Assembly (NCBI RefSeq): GCF_035046485.1
Contig: NC_085137.1
Span: forward strand, 482,478,252-482,542,251
Direction of reading: 5' to 3'
DNA: 64,000 bases
Origin: Aedes albopictus
Lineage: Eukaryota; Arthropoda; Insecta; Diptera; Culicidae
The position numbers were made by a program, and so were the translations under genes. This document shows positions 22,561-34,799 of the stretch, one piece after another. The notes under the pieces were generated by a model that did no database searches, was not told the origin of the DNA, and worked only from the letters and a program-made list of their open reading frames with translations. Position 1 is the stretch's first letter. Each line of letters starts with the position of its first letter.

Positions 22561-25509
22561 CCTGAATCCTGACAATACTTGATTTAGAAACCCAAGTAAC
22601 ACCATTAGTTGTATAACTGTTGAAAATAAACCTTTCCAGCTTAGTCCATTGTATTTTTCTTGTATTATCTACGTTATATTGAACACTTATAGCATCAAAA
22701 CAGCGCAAAAAATGGCGGCTTATAAAACATCTTTTAAAATGTAGGGAGATGTATTCTATTACGCTTATAGTACTAATGGGTACGCTTTATCAAACTTGAA
22801 AATATTTATTTGTTATTCCAAAGTTAATCGTCGATGGAAAAAAACTTGCAAACGACTAATATAATACAAACACAATCAGTGGTTGTAGTTCAGCTATTTC
22901 TAGTTGATATAACTTGCATATAACATTTACATTACAGATTGATTGCAAAGGTTGAAATAAAGATTTTCGGTTAGTGATAAAACTTGCATAAACCATTTAT
23001 TAAACAAACAGTGAGTTCAGAATGTAATGCGTCGCAAATGACAGAAAAAAAAACAAGAGGAATAATATATTCAAAAATACAACCTCAATCCGAGAAATGG
23101 TTTCCATGGAATAATGCCAATAGACGTCCATCACATGAACACATCATGAAAATAACCTGATCATAAATTATGCAATTAGTCATAGTCAGTGAAGGAAAAG
23201 AACTGATTCACCTGCGGCTCAAGATTTATGGTGAAAGCATTGATTTTGCTCTCCCATTTTGCATGCGCCTCTGAGTTGAATTAAAAATGCATCGCATCAT
23301 AAACGAATCAAATGGTACTGCTTTGTGAGATTGTTTTCCAATGCCACATCAAGAAACATCATGGCTGATTTTCAGTAGAGCGTACAGCGCCGTTCAAAAA
23401 CAAAATTAACCGTGCTTTGAAATTCAACAATAATTACATTTCAGTATGTGACTCTTCTAATCGTTGTTACTTTTTTTCCAAAAGAGATTTGTTAATTCTT
23501 ATACTGAAACAAAATTCTTTTTTGTAGCATAATAAAAAAAAACGGTGAAATTAGATGACAGTTTTATCATTTTGTTAATTGTGTATCAATATTTTCACCC
23601 GGCACTATAACCTGTATACTTTTTAGGTGAATGAAAACTTCGATTTAAGAAGAAGTTCAAATAACGTTAAAATTACATCTCCACAAAGTTGCTGGCAATA
23701 AGCGGTGAAACAAGTTAGAATAGCGCTAAAAATAAATTATAGTTGAGCATTTTAAACATACAACAGAACGAAATACTTTGTGCAACGCCAAAATAACTAC
23801 AATATAACTTATTCCTCAACGAATCCAAATCTGTCAAACGTCAAAACATTGACGTAAACAATCGCGCAGTTTTGCTGTTTTCTAGGTTCTCGCATTATAT
23901 TTTATAGATTTCGTTGAGTTTTGGAATGTGTTCAGGGTAGGTTATTCAATGTTCATCAAGCGAAAGGATAATGGCAAATAGAAGAGGGATGGGAAAGTGG
24001 TCCGGACCAAATAGCAGAAGTTTTATGCATGCGGGATTCCACCTTCTATCTCATATTTGATCCTTGGTGCGTTGATCCCGTTAGAATTCAACTAGTACTC
24101 GACCACCTGCTCGGAGTCAACTATTTCCATCGTCAGTCCAATAATAGATATCCTACTAGCCACAGCGTTATCATACAAATTGTCGGAGCAGGCAAAGGCC
24201 ACTCCAATAATCTTGGTACGTAAATAAAATTGTTGAAATTGTGCACGGTTTCGACGTGTTTTTATGTAAGAAAGGCGGGAAACTGCAGGTCAAAAATCGG
24301 AATAGCAAGTGTTGTATAATTGTTCAATTATTGTATTTCACGCTTGTTTTGAGCCGATTCCATGTTTTGTTCTGCATGTTATCGGATAACATAGTTACAG
24401 CTTGTTTTCTGTACAAGATGTTTAATATTTCATTTATAATACTTTTATAATCCATCTTTTGAGATTTTAATTTTTGAAGATGGTTTCTGTGTTACTTGGG
24501 AAAGCAACAAGTTTCTTCTTGATGTATCGATTGCATTGATTTGTTAACTTCCGTAAATTCGGCGTGGAACCTAGACTCGTTCTGGAATATTGCCGGTAGT
24601 AACAAAAGTGACATGAGTTTGTGTTCTCGCTAACCGTACATTAAGTTATCGAAAAAACCTTAATTCGATGTGTTTCATGCACGGGTCTGGTTCAATTTTA
24701 TGTGTGGTCACATAAGGTAGGACACCTGGAATCGATTACTATTCTTGCCGATCGTTTATTGCCACTGAAAAACTCACACATGACTGTATTTCGTTGCAAC
24801 TGTTCTTATTGAGGGTAAACATTTCTTATTCAACTATTGGGTAAACGAAGGTGCGGATTCTTTTCCTTCGTTGACTGAAACTGCAACAAAATTAAGTTTC
24901 ATAATAATATGATCTTCTACAAATTTGTTCCTTAGAGTATCAACTACCATCTGTGCAAATATGAGCCAAATCGAGAGTTACATCCAGCGTGTTGAGCGAT
25001 GGACTAGAGGTAATCTAGGGTCCTATGTATTTGACTTGAAAACCCCAATTCAACTCATTGGTGCAAGCTTAATCTTTACAAATTGAGCTAAATCTTTCAC
25101 AGATTGATCCTCTAATCCTTAGGTACAATTATAGGGGATGCCACATAGAACTTTTCGTCATTTTTGCGTTTGGATCAGTGTAATGACCATTTTCAGCGGG
25201 CAGCCAATTATGCGCTTATTTTTATTGCTCGAAAATCAATTGTTTTTGGAAAATTTTAACTTATTTATGCACGTTTTGATTTGTTTATGGAAATTTTGTA
25301 GTTTATTTTTGCTCCCACCCCCCAGGGATGCCAGGTGAAATTTTCAAATGTCTTCACAAGGCACGCAAAAAGGTCTCACATGTCTTCACACCCCATCAAG
25401 CACCCCATATTGTGGCTTTAGTATAAAATTAATGTTAATAGTCAAAATTTGTGCCGTGTTCTCACTTAGGTTTATATGAAGGAATATACCGTGAGGTCAT
25501 CTAGCAATA

Positions 25510-27155
25510 ATGCATGGTTCTCTTCAGAAATTCCATGGCAATTTTAATGGGTTTTCCCGAAAATTCCTAAACAAGTTGCTCGGATTTATTTTCACGAGTT
25601 CCACGAAAAATCCGGCAATTTGTCTAGGAATTCCTTCGCGAATTTCTCGGAAATTCTCACAGGAAGTCCTCGTGAATACCTTCAGAAGATCCCTGGGAAT
25701 TCATCGTGGAGTTTCTCGGGAATTCCCCCAGATCATCCTCGGAAATTCCCCCAACTGGTCCTCGAGAATTCCCCCTGGAGTTCCTCGCGAAATCCTGCAG
25801 AAGATCCTCAGCAAATTCTCATGCAGATCCTCATCAGTTCCTCCAAAAGATCCTCAGGAATTCCTCCAGGAGATCCTCATGAATTTTGCCAGAAGTTCCT
25901 CGAAAAATCCTCTAGGAGTCCCACCGGCATTCTTTCATAAGCTTCCCGAGAATTTCTTCAGGAGTTGAGTTTCCCGAGCATTCTCCCAGGAATTCTTCTA
26001 CAAGTTCCTCCAGGAGTTCCTCGGCAATTCCTCCAGGACTTCCTCGGGAATTCCTACAGGAGTTCTTCGGGAATTCCTCAGTTAGGAAATTCCTCCACGA
26101 GATCTTCGTGAACTTCTCTAGGAGTTCATCGGGGATTCTTCTAGAAGCTCTTTAATAGAAATTCCACCAGGAGATCCTCGGAAACTCCTCCAGAACATCC
26201 TCGAAAAATCCATCAGAAGTTTCTCGAGAATTCATCCAGGAGATCTTTGAAGATCCTCCAGGAAGTCCTCGGCAGTTCTTGCAGTCCTTGGAAGTTTCTG
26301 TCGGAGTTCCTCGGGATTTTTCCGGAAGTTTTTCGGGAATTCCAACAGGAATTCCTTGGCAATTCATCCAGGAGTTCCTCGGAAATTCCTACAGGAATTT
26401 TTCGGGAATTCCTCTAGGACTTCATCGGGAATTCCTCTATGAGGCCGAATTGTGTCGAAATCGAATCGGATCGAGAATTCTTCCAGAAGTTTCGGGAACT
26501 CCTGCAGGAGAACCTCGGGAGCTCCTCCAGGAGATTATCGTAAATTCCTCCAGGAGTTGCTCGGGAATTACTCCAGGAGTTCCTTGGAAATTCCTCCCGG
26601 AGCTCCTCGGTAATTCTTCCATGAGTTCCACGACAATTCCTCCAGGAGATCCTCGAGAACTCCTTCAGATGATCATCGAAAAATCCTCCAGAAGTTTCTT
26701 GGAAATTCCATCAGGATATTCATGGAGGAAATCGACGAGAATTTCTCCAAAAGATCCTTAACAATTCCTCCAGGAGTTCTTTTAGAATTCATCCAAGGAT
26801 CCTCAGGAATTCTTTCAAGAGATCCTCCGGAATTTCTACAGGAGATCCTCGGGAAATTCCTTCCAAGAGTTCTTCGGGAATTCTTGCAGGAGTTCCTCGG
26901 GGATTTCTCCAGAAGTTCATCGACAATTCCTTCAGGAATTCCTCAAAAAGTTTCTCGGGAAAACCTCCAGGAGTTCCTTGGGAATTCCTCTTGGCATTCC
27001 TCGGGAATATTCTGAGGAGTTACATGTTTCTCGGGAATCTCTCCAAGAATTCCACGAGCAGTTCTTCATAGTTTCTCGAGGTTCTTTTCCGGCAGTTCCT
27101 GCCAGTTCCTGGAGGTGTTCATAGGTATATCCAGATGAATTTCGGATAAACTCCT
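25510..27155 (+). repeat. 23-bp-period degenerate tandem repeat, forward
   Basis: The unit approximates ggaattcctccaggagttcct plus two bases. Unit starts measured at 26586, 26609 and 26632 give a period of exactly 23 bp. Because 23 is not a multiple of 3 and the unit is stop-poor in all frames, long open frames of 106-160 codons appear with a 23-residue periodicity (GIP.G.P..F..EF.GNS). This is not a real protein gene. Confidence 0.85.
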
Positions 27156-27600
27156 TAAACATTTTCCGAGAATCTTCTGGAAGAATTCCCGAGAAAAAGC
27201 TAGAGGGATTCTCGATGAACTTCTGGAGAAATTTCCAAGCAGTTCCTAGATAAATTCCCGAAAAAAAAAATCATTTTGAGAATTATCAACAAACTCCTGC
27301 AGGAATTTCCGAAACTCCTAGAGGTATTCCTCAGTGGCGTACTGGAGAATCTCTTGAAGAATTTCCGTGTAACTGAAGGAGAAATTCCCGAGGAACTCTG
27401 GAAGAGGAATCCCCAAAAAACTCCTGAAAAAAAATCCGATTAATTCCAGTAGGAATGCCTAAGAAACTCCTTGAAGAATTCAAAGGAATACATGGAGTAA
27501 TTTTCCAAGGAATTTTCTAGCAATTCCTATGAGAGTTCTAGAGGATCTCATAAAGGAATTCTCAAGGAATTCCTGAGGAACTCCTGAAAAAGTGTAACGT
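27156..27600 (-). repeat. 23-bp-type repeat, reverse orientation
   Basis: From about 27160 the + strand reads gaattcccgaggaactcctg-type blocks, the complement of the forward array. The orientation therefore switches, making an inverted arrangement. A further reverse block lies at 29756-30010. Confidence 0.75.
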
Positions 27601-29755
27601 TTTGACGTTTTTATTCTTTTAAGTAAAATAAGGTTTGAATTCAATTAGATTAAATTGGTATATTTTTTGAATATTTTGATTTTAGAATTTGTTTTTTTTT
27701 ATAACACTAGTTTATAGCATTTTTGAACTCGGTAAGCTGATGATCATTTTTGGTGTAGATTCATGCCCTGAGTTCGAAAACGCGAAGGAAAAAAATTACA
27801 GTAGAGTGGAAATTTTTTCGACTTTCCATACAAGGTTGATGATTTGAAATCGATTTTTGTTCTATTTTTAAGCAAAGTCGCTCACTTCAAACATCTCATT
27901 CTCCGTAATCAATGCTCCGATTGAGCTGAAATTTTTACTGTAACTCGCCTACATATGATATGTCAAATAAACGTCGAGAAAGAAATTTTAAGTTGTTTTT
28001 TTCTTATTGAAAAAAATACATTTCTTCAAAAAAAATTGGGGATTTTGCTAAAATTTAAGAAGATCGTCCCTAAAACTCGCCAATATCTTAAATTTCATCA
28101 ATCTGACGCAAAACCTGTATTCAGATGATCGAATGGTATTGTATTCAGCTCTTAATTTATGGAAAAAGATTTAAAATTGGTTGAACAAAACGCAATATAT
28201 TTGAAATTTAGTAAATTATATATTTTGAAAAGTTGCAAAACTCGATATTGAGCTAAAACTCAAAAACTGTTCTACTTAAAATTTTTTGAAGGTCGGTTTC
28301 GAAATCAGCACTAAATTGTGCTTCAGAAATTTTGGTCGTTGACAGAAGTTCACGACTTTCGTTTTATTTTGTAAACTTGTGTAATTAATTATTAGTTTTC
28401 ATGACTATTTTAGTTAATTTGTAGCTTTTGACGTTTTTATCTTTTTTAAGTAAAATCTCATTTGAATTAGATTCGTTGAATTTGATTTTGAGTTTGAACC
28501 GTTTCCATTAGTAGAGATTATCCGTTTCATGTAAGGTTTGTGTCTAGGCTAAGCTAATGACGATTCATGTTACATATCTTAAAGGACTTTTTCGATGGCG
28601 CAAAATAGTTGTTGCAGCCATGTGCGATTTGAATTTGGCGCACTTGTAAATAATTGTTTGTACATTGAATAGACGACTGCTTCAATAGCAGAAAATTTAC
28701 TTGACTAGAGATTTCGACTGACTCCATCACTTCATAGTTGAGTCGGCTGGAGAGCAGAAGTGAGCTTCGGCGACCTTCTCCCAGTTCGTTCTGTTTTAAA
28801 GGTGTGTAGTGTTTGTTAGAGTTATAGTTTAGTGAATTTGTGTAGTTTGAAGTGAATTTTAATCAAATTGTCTTTGTTTTTCGTTTCGTAGTTAATTATA
28901 TTGGATTTTGTCGCCAGGGGCAGACACTCTGCTCCCTGTGCACTTACTTGTTATTTCAAAGGTAATGTTAAATTGAATTCGTTTTAGTGTATATTATTTT
29001 AATTTTTTGTCTCGTATTTGGACCTTAGCGTCCAAGACGCTTTTTATTTTGGGCTTTAAGCCATTTCCGCTGCTCCTCGCCCGCCAAAACTGGCAGCCAA
29101 ACGGAGCAGGGATCTTATCCGGCCTACCCGCGTACGGTTTAAGTACGATCGGGCAGAGTACCGGACCGCCGACGCTCCACCTCCGCACCTTTAATCCGGC
29201 GAACATTAAGGACAGCAAATCTACGTCGACGATTGGCCACGATACGGCACCGACAACGAAGAACACCTGCGCAGGTATGTCATTCATGGCCATGATTATA
29301 CACACACACAACACACACACACACTCACACACTTGACGAGCATTGTGAAAAATAATATACTTTGGACGAATTCAGTTGTTTAGTTTTCTTTGTTTCTATT
29401 GTTTTTTTTTTGTTACTTTTATTTAAATAAATTCATTTCAAACACTTTTAATTGTTCGATTTGTTGTTTATTCAGTTTCTAGTCTCTTTTGATGTAAATT
29501 TACGTTATCTTGGTTCCGTTCTTTGTGTAAGTTTCCGTTATTGTTGCAGTACGTACGTTTGTGTATTAGATTCGATGCGTTTAGGGTTAATTTTCTGCCA
29601 GCGACCGTTCAAGGAAGCCCTTGAGAGTAGAGTCGTCACATTAGTCGGGCAAACTTGAATATGAACCGGTGGTCTCTTGTTCGCAAGAGTGGCGCAAAAG
29701 CCATCGCGTTTTATAATCTCTCGAGCGAATTCGACGAACGGTTACAAAAGTTGTT
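27600..29755. other. Unidentified centre of the 25.3-30.1 kb block
   Basis: 'ttttgacgtttttat...taagtaaaat' occurs at about 27600 and again at about 28433 in direct orientation. The 28700-29280 part is GC-richer and carries donor-like aaaggtaatg and gcaggtatgt sites. It also has a weak 109-codon frame (29007-29336) ending in a CA microsatellite. LTR or host transcript remnants are possible; neither is proven. Confidence 0.35.
29292..29335. repeat. (CA)n microsatellite
   Basis: Interrupted CA repeat of about 40 bp, with cacacacacaacacacac and a following cactcacacac. Confidence 0.9.
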
Positions 29756-30010
29756 GGCAAACTCCTGGGAAAAATCCCGAGGCATTCATGTAGAACTTCC
29801 CGAGGAACTCCTGGAAAATTTTTCGAGGAACTCCTGTAGGAATTCCCGAGAAACTCTTAAAAACCTTCTCAAGGAACACCCAAAGGAATTCTCGAAGAAC
29901 TTCTGAAGTATTTTTTGAGGAACTCCTGGAGAAATTCCCTTGGAACTCCAGAATGAATTCCTGAGAAACTCCCAGTGGAATTCCTGAGTAATTCCTGAGA
30001 AACTTCAAAA
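29756..30010 (-). repeat. 23-bp-type repeat, second reverse block
   Basis: About ten diverged units of the gaattcccgaggaactcctg form appear on the + strand, followed by the atgtcttcac terminal blocks. Confidence 0.7.
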
Positions 30011-30169
30011 GTCTTCACAAAATTTGAAATGTCTTCCACATGTCTTCACAAAAATAAATGTCTTCACGGAACTTCAAATGTCTGCAATTTGAAGACATGT
30101 CTTCACATCTGGCATCCCTACTTCTTTATTGGCATTTTTTTTATTTTGTTGTGGAAAATGATCACTTTT

Positions 30170-30745
30170 TATGAGTCATTTATACTTTAGCCATTCTCAG
30201 CGGGAAAAATCGGCTTTGGAACACTAGTAGTAGTCAAAAATGTGATATGAGCATATTTTTTGCTAATCGATCATCAGAGTATCAAAAAAGCCGCGGTTTG
30301 ATAATTCGCTAGCTTCCGGCGGGACAGCTGGTAGTTTCCAATATGGTCCGAACCTAAATTCCTGCTAACCGATCATCAGGCTATCGAAAAAGCCGCGATT
30401 TGATGTGCAACATGCATGGGTTTGCTGCGTTTTTATATCCGACACCTTCCAGCGGTACCGCTCCGGAACACCGAAACGGCCATAACTCCGGAACGGCTTG
30501 ACCAATCCGAACTATTTTCAATAGGAAACAGTGGGACAAAATGTCCCGTCAAATGAACCATCGGTCGTTGAAATCGGTTTATATTTACTATCTAAAAATT
30601 AGGTGACCTTTTTGCACACATACATACACTCAGACATCGTCTCAACTCGTCGAGCTGAGTCGATTGGTATATAAGACTTTCTCTTTCAAATTTTCGGTTT
30701 CGAAGTAAACATATGTATAGCCTTTCGGTACACCTTGGTGTACGA
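30170..30745 (+). repeat. Aedes-type interspersed repeat
   Basis: The block holds 'ggccataactccggaacgg', 'gtgggacaaaatgtccc', 'cagacatcgtctcaactcgt', 'cgagctgagtcgattggta' and ends at 'ggtgtacgagaaaggc'. Parts recur inverted at 54872-55210. The class (SINE or LINE tail) is not determined. The interval 30746-33180 shows no further recognised feature. Confidence 0.55.
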
Positions 30746-33180
30746 GAAAGGCAAAAGGTTCGTAAGTGTGGAAGTGCTTGACATTAGGCTTAGAAACATG
30801 ATTTTATTTAGGAAAGTTATGTCGAAAAAAAAAGAAAAAAAATGATAAGGAGTTATACATGGCTTCAGAGCATTAAAAGGTCATCGGATAGTGAGAGGAA
30901 GCAGTAGAATTTATCAAACCCATTTTTCTCACGATAACCGACTATCATGGATAATGACGCATTTAGCAAACTCAAGTAATCCCCTCGCGGCGATTGATGA
31001 CACTTCGTGACTAATTCTAAATGGGGTCTAAATCGATAAATTATGCCGTGGGGTAAGTTGGGTTCTAGAAAAACATGGGTTTGGGATCATAATTGGTGGA
31101 TCGCGTAGCCGCGAGAGGAAGAACCAGTTTGCGACTCACTACTGGAAACAAGTTCAAGGCAACCATCTCAACGAGATAAACAATGATTCAGATCCGATGA
31201 TTAAGGAGAAATTTTGTCGTAAATAGAAAACGAAACTGGACTTCGACATTGTTGACATGTCAACAAAACATACAAAGGAAGTAATCGAAAATATTTTGTA
31301 AATTATTAGTCATGACATCAACTTTTTGCGTCGTGGAATCACACTCCATCTGTTGAAGCTATGACTTTGCGACGTCACTTTGGATGACAAGTATGAGCCG
31401 GTACCCGGTCGCATACATAATAAGTTGCCAACAATAATGCGTCGAACAACGGCCTGCTACGCCGCATTCAATAAACTAGTCAGTCGGCGACCGGCACGTG
31501 CTACGAGGATGGATCTGTGTAGTCGCGCAGTTCTTTCTTCAGCCATTATCATAATGCGCCAAACCCAGTAATTCGAGGTGGATTCCAATCCGCAACCAAT
31601 TTACGACCGAAAGCCGCCAATTATCTGTGGCCGCATCTGGTGATCCTTGTCGCTGCCGGCGACAGAGATTTAGTTTACATGTATGAAACATTAATTATAT
31701 TGTAAACCTGTTGAGAGCAACCATATGCAAAACAGATTGTTGACAAGGGAATACACGAGGCCTACAAGAAGACTCATATGCCTCCAAGTAAATAAGTATG
31801 GTAGGCAATGCTTTGGTTGATTGATTTCTTAGCTTCCGTGTGTCTGAAGACATCGCAATTCTGTGCATTTCAAGCCAGTAGGGTGATCCAAAAATTACAA
31901 TTCCCATCGGGTCCCATTGTTCTCCACTGATACACACAGATTTCACGTTAAAGTTGAAAATTCGGATTTTGGTGCGTTGGCTAATCTGATTGTTTTCCCA
32001 TGCATACAGATCATCACATGGTCCAAGATATTCTTGCCGTCAACGTATTTACCATTCGAATGAAATTAAGGTGCGAGCAACTCTGATGTTTTGAATCACC
32101 CTAGGGAAATTCGTAACTCAACCATCAGAGACAAGCGTGGCGAGAGCTTTCAGGTGCGAAAAGACAACTGTTGACATCTCCCGCCTCCGCACGTAAGTCA
32201 CCGTCCACTTTATGCCTCATGTTCGTTCACAAGTCGCTAGCTTTAATGCCTTCGTCAGCTAGCACCGGTCCAGTACAGTCAACATAAAAGCATCTGAAGT
32301 GGAAGCAGCACAATTAATGAGCGGTTTTTATTGTTAACGATTACCGTTTGCTCAGATGGACGGGCGGGATGACGGCGGATGGACGGGTCAGTCGGTGGCG
32401 ACGGCGAATCAAATATCGATGTCCACTCGAGCGTAATTAGTGTCGGCTTCGGCGGCTTTAGAGGTGATTCTTGAGATGCGGCGATGAGCGATACGATCAT
32501 CGCTACTGAGCTATTAATATTCATTGGAGTGAAACATGTGTCCACTGCCGAGTGATGAGTGTGTTGTCATTGAGTTCTGAAATATGTTTGGCACCAAACA
32601 CACCCAGATGTTGATGTTTCAATTAATTTAAGCATTTTTGTTTCATTGCCTCCCAGACCATTCTCGTTCTAGAAAGCAGCATTGCATCTAGTGTGCTCTA
32701 TACGTAGGTATACATATATCGATCATACACGCTGCACCATGCTGGACGTGTGAATTTTTCGGTCTCCAATGGCATTTCATTATTCTTGGCTCAGGGCCCA
32801 GTAGCTGCGTTGACACTGACTGTAGGTTATTTACGGTAGATGCCTTGGCATGCTAGAAATTTATATCACTGGTCATGAACTAGAAATTTATTGCTTAAAG
32901 TCGGGACATCACGTGTTGGTATTGCTTTTAAAGTTTGTTGAAATATATCAGAATTCTATCGCAAAGGCCCATTAAAGAAAGTTAAAAGCGCCTTGTTTCA
33001 GGACGTAAGTAGCGTAATTTTTGGTCTAAAGCAATAGTGTGTCAATGTGTGAATTGCTTTAAGAAGGCCACAGGGGAGAATGGTGGATTTCCAATTTTCC
33101 AATTACGGCATTTGAAAATAATTATTGCTACAAATTTATGAAAGTTTGATAAATTCACGCTGTTTAGATGCTCATCGAGG
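30746..33180 (+). other. Intronic, no gene recognised
   Basis: Two relatively GC-balanced blocks (31370-31680 and 32100-32560) are unlike the AT-rich surroundings and lack repeats. They may be conserved or regulatory intronic DNA, which cannot be shown here. Confidence 0.35.
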
Positions 33181-33617
33181 TGCTACTTCCACCTTTCAAT
33201 CATCTCAAGTCCGTTCGTCAAGAGGCTTCTATCATTATGGCTAACGTAATGAAAGTAGTTGCGGGGTACATTTAGATTCTGGTAGAATTTCCGTGTTCTT
33301 GAGAACGGCACAGCAGTTGAATTCCTCACAGATAGATCGATGTACACAGAGTAAGGAGTAACTTTCAAGCAGCGATCGAAACGACAAAAGATTTCATGCA
33401 AACAACCATGTAACACCGGATCCGCACATTTTTTGTGTTGATCCAGTCGTACACAAATATGAGTGAAAAATCCTTTGTCTTTTCGCAAGTTACTCATTCA
33501 CTGTGTACTTTCGTTTAAGGGTGCTCGTATTCAACTTTTTCCCACTCGGCGTTTTTCTCCCAAAAGAGGCAGATCTGGTGTGTCCGTTCAATATATTTTC
33601 GACCGGAACGCTTCTAC
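33181..33617 (-). pseudogene. RTE-type LINE fragment, linker region
   Basis: 33181-33315 matches the RTE copy 2 stretch 19072-19225 (LLTNGLEMIERWK, then the glutamate-rich block around 33300). 33540-33617 matches about 19236-19310. About 220 bp of unrelated sequence separates the two. The fragment ends at the TA-flanked foldback. Confidence 0.7.
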
Positions 33618-33620
33618 ATA

Positions 33621-34541
33621 CAGGGGATAGACAAAATGATCGGGACAGGCAAAATTTTCACTTTACAAAAAATGTTCAACTAGCTGTAACTTTTCGAAAA
33701 GTGCATCGAATATTCTCAAATTTTTACTGTAAGTTCTTCAACTAGTTGTGTATCAGTGGACAAAATTTGGAAAAGATCGGACAATTCTTCACGAAGTTAT
33801 AAAGATTTTTGAAAAAGATAAAATTATCCGATAGCCAACTTTGAGCTGTTATACCTCCGGATTCAATGAACCGATTGCAATGAAATTTTGACCATTCGTG
33901 ACTTATATAATGAACTCTGGAAAACATTTGACTTAACTTGAAATTTTTAACAAGCGAAAAAGTTATAGCGATTTAATTTTGTTTACGATTTTTTACTAAA
34001 TTGGTCTATTTTTATTATGCATCCCATTACTTTTTCAATTTATTGGCGGCTATGTTGTTACTTTCCTTCAAAACGCATTTATATATAAGTCAATTTGAGG
34101 GAAATAAAATGAACTATAATTTGCATCTTGAATTTTGAAACGATGTTGATGTTCTGGATAATTTGGTGTTTTATTAGAAAAATAACCTAATCGTTATAAT
34201 TTTCTTCCGTGTTAAGAATATTAAGTTAAGTCAATGGTTTTTCATAGCTCATTATATAAGTCATTAATGGTCAAAATTTCATTACATTCGGTTAATTGAA
34301 TCCGGAGATATAGCAGCTCAAAGTTGGCTATCGGATAATTTTACCATTTTCAAAAATCTTTATAACTTCGTGAAGAATTGTCCGATCTTTTCCAAATTTT
34401 GTCGACTGATACACAACTAGTTGAAGAACTTACAGTAAAAAATTGAGAATATTTGATGCACTTTTCGAATAGTTACAGCTAATTGAACATTTTTTGAAAA
34501 GTGAAAATTTTGCCTGTCCCGATCATTTTGTCTATCCCCTG
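33621..34541. mobile_element. TA-flanked long-TIR foldback, 921 bp (copy B)
   Basis: TA stands at 33619-33620 and 34542-34543. Ends are caggggatagacaaaatg and inverted cattttgtctatcccctg. The inverted arms are several hundred bases long (for example ttcaactagttgtgtatcag against its complement near 34415). It is the sister of 13580-14502, with the same end motif (CAGGGGATRGRCAAAATG, then a GGGAYAGGCAA) and nearly the same length. Confidence 0.88.
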
Positions 34542-34654
34542 TAGTTAGGGCCCAGTCTTGTTGAGAACTGGTTTAATGTTTCCACACCAAGTTGAATCAG
34601 GGATCAATAATTTTCGTAGCTGTTCAACAATCTATGAATAATTCTTTACTGTAG

Positions 34655-34745
34655 GCTTCGTGGTCCCGCGATTAGCAGCGTTGGTCGTCTAAGCGTTTCG
34701 TAAATCTCGGAGTGTGTGTTCGATTCCCGCTCAAGTCGGCAAACA
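34655..34745 (+). mobile_element. tRNA-like SINE head
   Basis: A-box-like tggtcccgcgattagcagcg and B-box gtgttcgattccc are spaced with a longer variable arm, as in Ser/Leu-type tRNA. An A-rich tail follows. This is a different head from the other SINEs in the window. It is not a complete tRNA. Confidence 0.6.
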
Positions 34746-34799
34746 ATTTTCAGTTTTTGCGAAATATTGAAAAAAAATACTATTTTTTTAGAATGCGGC

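Larger units (their letters stand above)
25323..30121. repeat. Composite repeat block with inverted agggatgccag ends
   Basis: 'agggatgccag' at 25324 and the inverted 'ctggcatccct' ending at 30119 frame the block. Both are followed inward by several copies of 'atgtcttcac', at 25350-25395 and inverted at 30010-30112. Between them lie the 23-bp repeat field in forward then reverse orientation, an unidentified central region, and a further reverse block. No target duplication was found, so one transposon is only a suggestion. Confidence 0.45.

Noticed and set aside
25510..27015. Open frames of 97-160 codons that look like proline/glycine-rich proteins
   Set aside because: Their 23-residue period mirrors the 23-bp DNA repeat, and all frames are equally open, with no start context, domain or signal peptide.
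29007..29336. Open frames of about 110 codons on both strands
   Set aside because: No domain is recognisable, the frame runs into a CA microsatellite, and the region lies in a repeat block.
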